This document shows positions 33,091 to 36,097 of a stretch of 36,097 nt of DNA, one piece after another. The translations under genes were made by a program, and so were the position numbers. This DNA is from Gnetum montanum (taxonomy: Eukaryota; Streptophyta; Gnetopsida; Gnetales; Gnetaceae): NCBI GenBank assembly GCA_015680685.1, contig MNCI01014642.1:141190-177286 (forward strand), written 5' to 3'. Every line of letters begins with the position of its first letter. The first letter of the stretch is position 1. Under the pieces are notes generated by a model. That model had not been told where the DNA came from and searched no databases. It saw only the letters and a list, made by a program, of their open reading frames with translations.

Positions 33091-34766
33091 TGTCTATGTT
33101 GGTCATGCTTTAGCTATTGAAGACTTGGGATGACTATGCTAGCTACTATTGGAAAAATGGAAATGCAAACTACCACCAATTCCAAAATTGAAAATCCCAA
33201 CAATTCCAATGTTGCATCTTCTTTGGGTTTTGGTGGTGACTACACTAGGTTGGAAATGAAAAATACCATCTATTCCATCTACACTTGGGGGTAGATGGTT
33301 TCAACGTATTTGAGGCTATAACCCTACAAAAACCCATGAAAATGCTAATTTTGGCCATTCCCAAGGTAGTTTTAGCCTTACCAAGTTCAAATATAGACAT
33401 TAGACATGTTTTTCCACTTGGGAAGTGAGGAAATAACAAATTTTGAGGAATTTTTTTAGCCTCATAAGCTAAAGCATGCAAGATTGTAGCTCATGCACTA
33501 TAAATCTTACATTTACAATGAAATCTTGCCTCAAGTTGGGAAATGAAAGTTACAATTTGCAACATGAAATTTTGGTGGTGTTTCACTTTGTGCTATTCCT
33601 TCTAAGCTATAAATATACACCAAATTCATCCCTTGATACCCAACTTATGATGAGCCCCATGTGCGATGTATTTGTATTCTTATTATATGATATGCATCAA
33701 TCCCTATTACCTAGTTCATTGACGTTCATGATGCCCTATTAAGCATGATAACTAAACTTGGTATTGAAACCTAAAGAGGGTTTTATTTTAAAAAAGAAAA
33801 GAAAAGCCATGTAACTAAAGTAGACTATAGTAAAACAATCACTCTTAAAAAAAGTCAAGTGGCCAAAGTGATCCATAGAAAACATTGGTTTCTTGAAACA
33901 TGAATAGCTAGAAAATAAAGTATAAAGCACAGATGATTATCAACAAATAGGTATATCACTAAGGTATCAAAACTATTAGTATACTAGTGACATTAGCACA
34001 CTCTAAATTTCTTGTCCTTTCTTTGATCATTTCTACTGAACATTTTGACAAATTACATTACTCTAAATATTTACCATCCATATTGGCCATGACCTCTTAT
34101 CTTTATTTTCTTAATACTACCTCACCACTACAAATACTCACTAGCATGACTCAACATATATGGAATAAGGTGTGAAGAGAGAAGCATTTATAGTAAACCT
34201 ACAGTTGTGTTTCATATTTTTTGTTGATGTCTTTTAGAATAGTTCTCTAAACATCAACAAAGAGGGGCTAAAGAAATACCTAAAAAAATTTGATTATAAA
34301 TAGGGAATCCTTATGTCTTGGTTAGATCAAAAAGAGGAGAGCCTGAATCCATTTCATGTAACTTTTGGTGTAACTCTGATTCAAGACCAAAAGCTAAAGA
34401 AGTGCCTTGGATCCTTCATAGAGATTCTCTATGTAACCTTGTTTCATTGTGATCCTAAGCCTAACTTGTAATGTAAAGCACAAGTAATAGCACAAATCAA
34501 AAATATGCTGATAATTATGCTAACCATGAGTTCACAATGTAAACAAAAAATACATTAAAAATTATCCTAGCTAGCATAAACCACAAAATAGTCTAATGGA
34601 ATTATGCTATTATTGGTTAAGTTATGCTGGGCAGTTACCATGTGGAAAATCAATGTAAAAACATAGGATGATAGCCTATATGAGCGAAAACCAAGATTAT
34701 TTCAAATAGTTTTTGAAATAATTTTCAAGGTATCATCTAGAAGCAAAGGCCATGTAGAGAAGAGCA
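33091..34766. other. Non-coding, nothing firm
   Basis: The core GACTATGCTAGC at 33,130 and GTGACTACACTAGG near 33,236 resemble the roughly 190-bp array units. Frames at 33,245-33,930 on both strands and at 33,987-34,175 have no recognisable product. A TATAAATA on the + strand at 33,608-33,615 has no supporting context. The remainder is AT-rich. Confidence 0.3.
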
Positions 34767-35335
34767 CTTTTTGTGATAATAGTAGAGCATACCTCACCCT
34801 TCCATGCTCTAAAGCACTACAATAGCCTCACCATTCATGATGAAACTTTCAATTTTTAACATGCATAGTAGCCATTCTTTGGTGACAGAGTCACCAAGGT
34901 TGGGTGTAGAATTGGAGACTCTTGAGGACTCTTGTGCAAGGTTAGAGTGTAGATCAGAGACTTTTGAGGCCTCTTCTACAAAGGTTGAGTGTAGATTGAA
35001 GACTTTTGAGGCCTCTGCTACAAGGCTTAAATGCAAATCAAAGATTCCTCAAGCTTCTAGAAACAGTGGTTAGATCTATATTTTCTAAACTTTTTATTTC
35101 ATATTTAAGACAACTTTGTAGTATTTTCAGCTATTTCCTTTCTAATTCTTATGTACTGGTCTTTCATTGTTTGTGGATCTAGCGATTTGATCTTTGTTTA
35201 TGCATTCACTATTTTTTCTTTCTAATTATGTTAGTTTAGTAATAGATTTTTAAGTCCTTTGGTGATCAACAAGATCACCTAAGATACCTTACATCCTTCA
35301 AGACTATGGATCCTANCGAGGGGAGTGTCACCTCT

Positions 35336-35343
35336 TATTTATA
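35336..35343 (-). promoter_or_regulatory. TATA box of the right-hand LTR
   Basis: Minus strand TATAAATA followed by AGAGG. It is about 85 bp inside the LTR edge and directly downstream of the GCGATAT box cluster, a typical core promoter layout. Confidence 0.5.
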
Positions 35344-35358
35344 GATTTGGCGACGGAC

Positions 35359-35416
35359 TGCGATATTGCGTATGCGATATTGCAGGGGATGCGATATCGC
35401 GGCCTATGCATATCGC
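35359..35416. promoter_or_regulatory. Cluster of four GCGATAT boxes, one a perfect palindrome
   Basis: TGCGATATTGCG (35,359-35,370), TGCGATATTGC (35,373-35,383), the palindrome GCGATATCGC (35,391-35,400) and GCATATCGC (35,408-35,416) lie 15-73 bp upstream (minus sense) of the TATA box. CpG is preserved here, unlike in the surroundings. The arrangement suggests repeated binding sites in the LTR U3. Confidence 0.55.
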
Positions 35417-35425
35417 GTCTCATCA

Positions 35426-35461
35426 TACCCCCATGATTGAATGAAAACTCATCCTTGAGTT
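35426..35461 (-). other. Polypurine-tract-like site and 3' end of the internal region
   Basis: Minus strand ATCATGGGGGTA abuts the LTR start. Upstream of it the minus frame reads ELKDEFSFNHGG, which may be the last codons of an element ORF or chance. The block is shared with 5,531-5,572. Confidence 0.4.
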
Positions 35462-35558
35462 CCTTACAATGATATTGGGTAGGTATGGGATTATTGAGGA
35501 GAATGGAACTAATGGAATGACATGTGAACGGATCATTATTACAAGACTTGACAAAACT

Positions 35559-35586
35559 GGTGTTCATGACGGCAAGGGTGAACACC
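35559..35586. repeat. Perfect 8-bp inverted repeat with 12-bp loop
   Basis: GGTGTTCA at 35,559-35,566 and TGAACACC at 35,579-35,586 are exact complements. No run of T follows, so it is not a typical terminator. No function can be assigned. Confidence 0.5.
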
Positions 35587-36097
35587 TTATTACAATGACA
35601 TCAGGCCACATTTGGTAGCTGAGAGAAAAGAGGAGAGAGAATATAAGAGAAGAAGAGAGAAGAGTCTTGCTGCTGCCAACACCTAGATTATGCCTTCCGT
35701 TGTCCATCCATAAGCGCATCATCAATCTTGCTGCTTGCATAACTGCTTCAGCGCTGCTCCATTCCAAGTGTTTGCTCCAGATCCATTCCATTGTTGTATG
35801 ATTGCCATCTGCACACACAACACAGTCATATATTAGCAAGGGTAATTGAATCATCATGTAATTGATACCTTGCTTCGGTGTAGGTTCATTGGCTAGGTTC
35901 TTGTATGGCTGATATGGACCTGGGAATATGTTGTTGATGACTACCGAAGGTGTAGGGGTTAGGAAGAGAGACGAAAAAATTCAGGGCTTAGGAGAAAGAT
36001 TGAAAAATCAGGCCCCGTAACCCCATGACTAATCGTGAACCTCCAGTAGTGTTAGAATGGATAAAGAAAAGGAGTAAGAAAGATAGGTAAAAAGGGA
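35587..36097. other. Right edge, higher-GC sequence of unknown nature
   Basis: A purine-rich run (35,620-35,665) is followed by GC-richer sequence. The minus strand has an open frame at 35,857-35,564 (WIWSKHLEWSSAEAVMQAAR, then MMRLWMDNGRHNLG). A splice-acceptor-like TGTGTTGTGTGTGCAG ends near 35,812, directly before ATGGCAATC. It could be an exon edge or an element's internal region cut by the window. No family is recognised. Confidence 0.3.

Larger units (their letters stand above)
34767..35425 (-). mobile_element. LTR-like segment of a reverse-strand element, with dispersed repeat (right copy)
   Basis: On the minus strand it starts TGATGAGACGCG at 35,425 directly after a G-rich tract, has TATAAATA about 85 bp in, and continues into the 514-bp repeat shared with 18,327-18,840 (35,280 down to 34,767). 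Inside the repeat four 42-43-bp units start at 34,904, 34,947, 34,989 and about 35,031. They open frames on both strands: 34,837-35,073 (+) reads LETLEDSCARLECRSETFEA, a 14-residue repeat. If the TATA box is used, the shared repeat is the R/U5 part and the unshared part is U3. The far end of the LTR is undefined. Confidence 0.5.

Noticed and set aside
33608-33615. TATAAATA on the + strand as a promoter
   Set aside because: No LTR edge, gene or conserved context on that strand supports it in this AT-rich sequence.
34809-35073. Real coiled-coil gene on either strand
   Set aside because: Both strands are open because the minisatellite period is a multiple of three; the other copy at 18,464-18,632 does not keep the same frames.
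35559-35586. Transcription terminator
   Set aside because: The stem is only 8 bp and no T run follows; such terminators are not expected in plant nuclear DNA.

Overview
This window looks like repeat-dominated chromosomal DNA from a seed plant with a very large genome. A gymnosperm is plausible but not proven. The sequence is AT-rich and CpG-poor except for a few islands (1-600, 35,340-35,420). No intact cellular gene is visible. Most recognisable protein fragments are decayed Ty3/gypsy LTR-retrotransposon genes. Their in-frame stops often replace expected Trp or Gln, which fits long exposure to cytosine methylation and deamination.

Left edge (1-600): a CpG-rich tandem array of 49-bp hairpin units. 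From 2,124 to 3,250: a diverged 134-bp tandem repeat with a four-monomer higher-order period. From 3,600 to 4,800 (+): the gag of an outer gypsy element up to its zinc knuckle. The rest of that element, gag tail and protease, resumes at 16,395-17,400 (+). The roughly 11.6 kb between is reverse-strand material inserted into or rearranged within it. That material holds an Athila-like gag, protease, RT, RNase H and integrase (16,390 down to about 10,600), a 2-kb spacer, a long unidentified coiled-coil reading frame (8,450 down to 5,745), and a polypurine tract plus LTR with TATA box (5,547 down to about 4,900).

Middle: 17,400-20,800 is non-coding repeat material. It includes a 514-bp sequence (18,327-18,840) repeated at 34,767-35,280. 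From 21,480 to 24,130 there is an array of about 14 degenerate units of roughly 190 bp, each built on a quasi-palindromic GACTATGCTAG / CTAGCATAGTC core.

Right: 25,780-29,630 (+) is a decayed, unidentified gene-like region whose protein-like blocks are separated by short T-rich intervals with GT...AG ends. From 31,451 down to 29,970 (-) is the gag of a different gypsy family. Its leader carries 19-bp and 24-bp tandem repeats and an upstream TATA box. At 35,425 down to 34,767 (-) lies an LTR-like segment with a cluster of GCGATAT palindromic boxes just upstream of TATAAATA.

The strongest candidates for something undescribed are the long coiled-coil reading frame at 5,745-8,450, the intron-bearing unknown gene at 25,780-29,630, and the three tandem arrays (49, 134x4 and about 190 bp). 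All family assignments come from reading motifs by eye; no database search was run.
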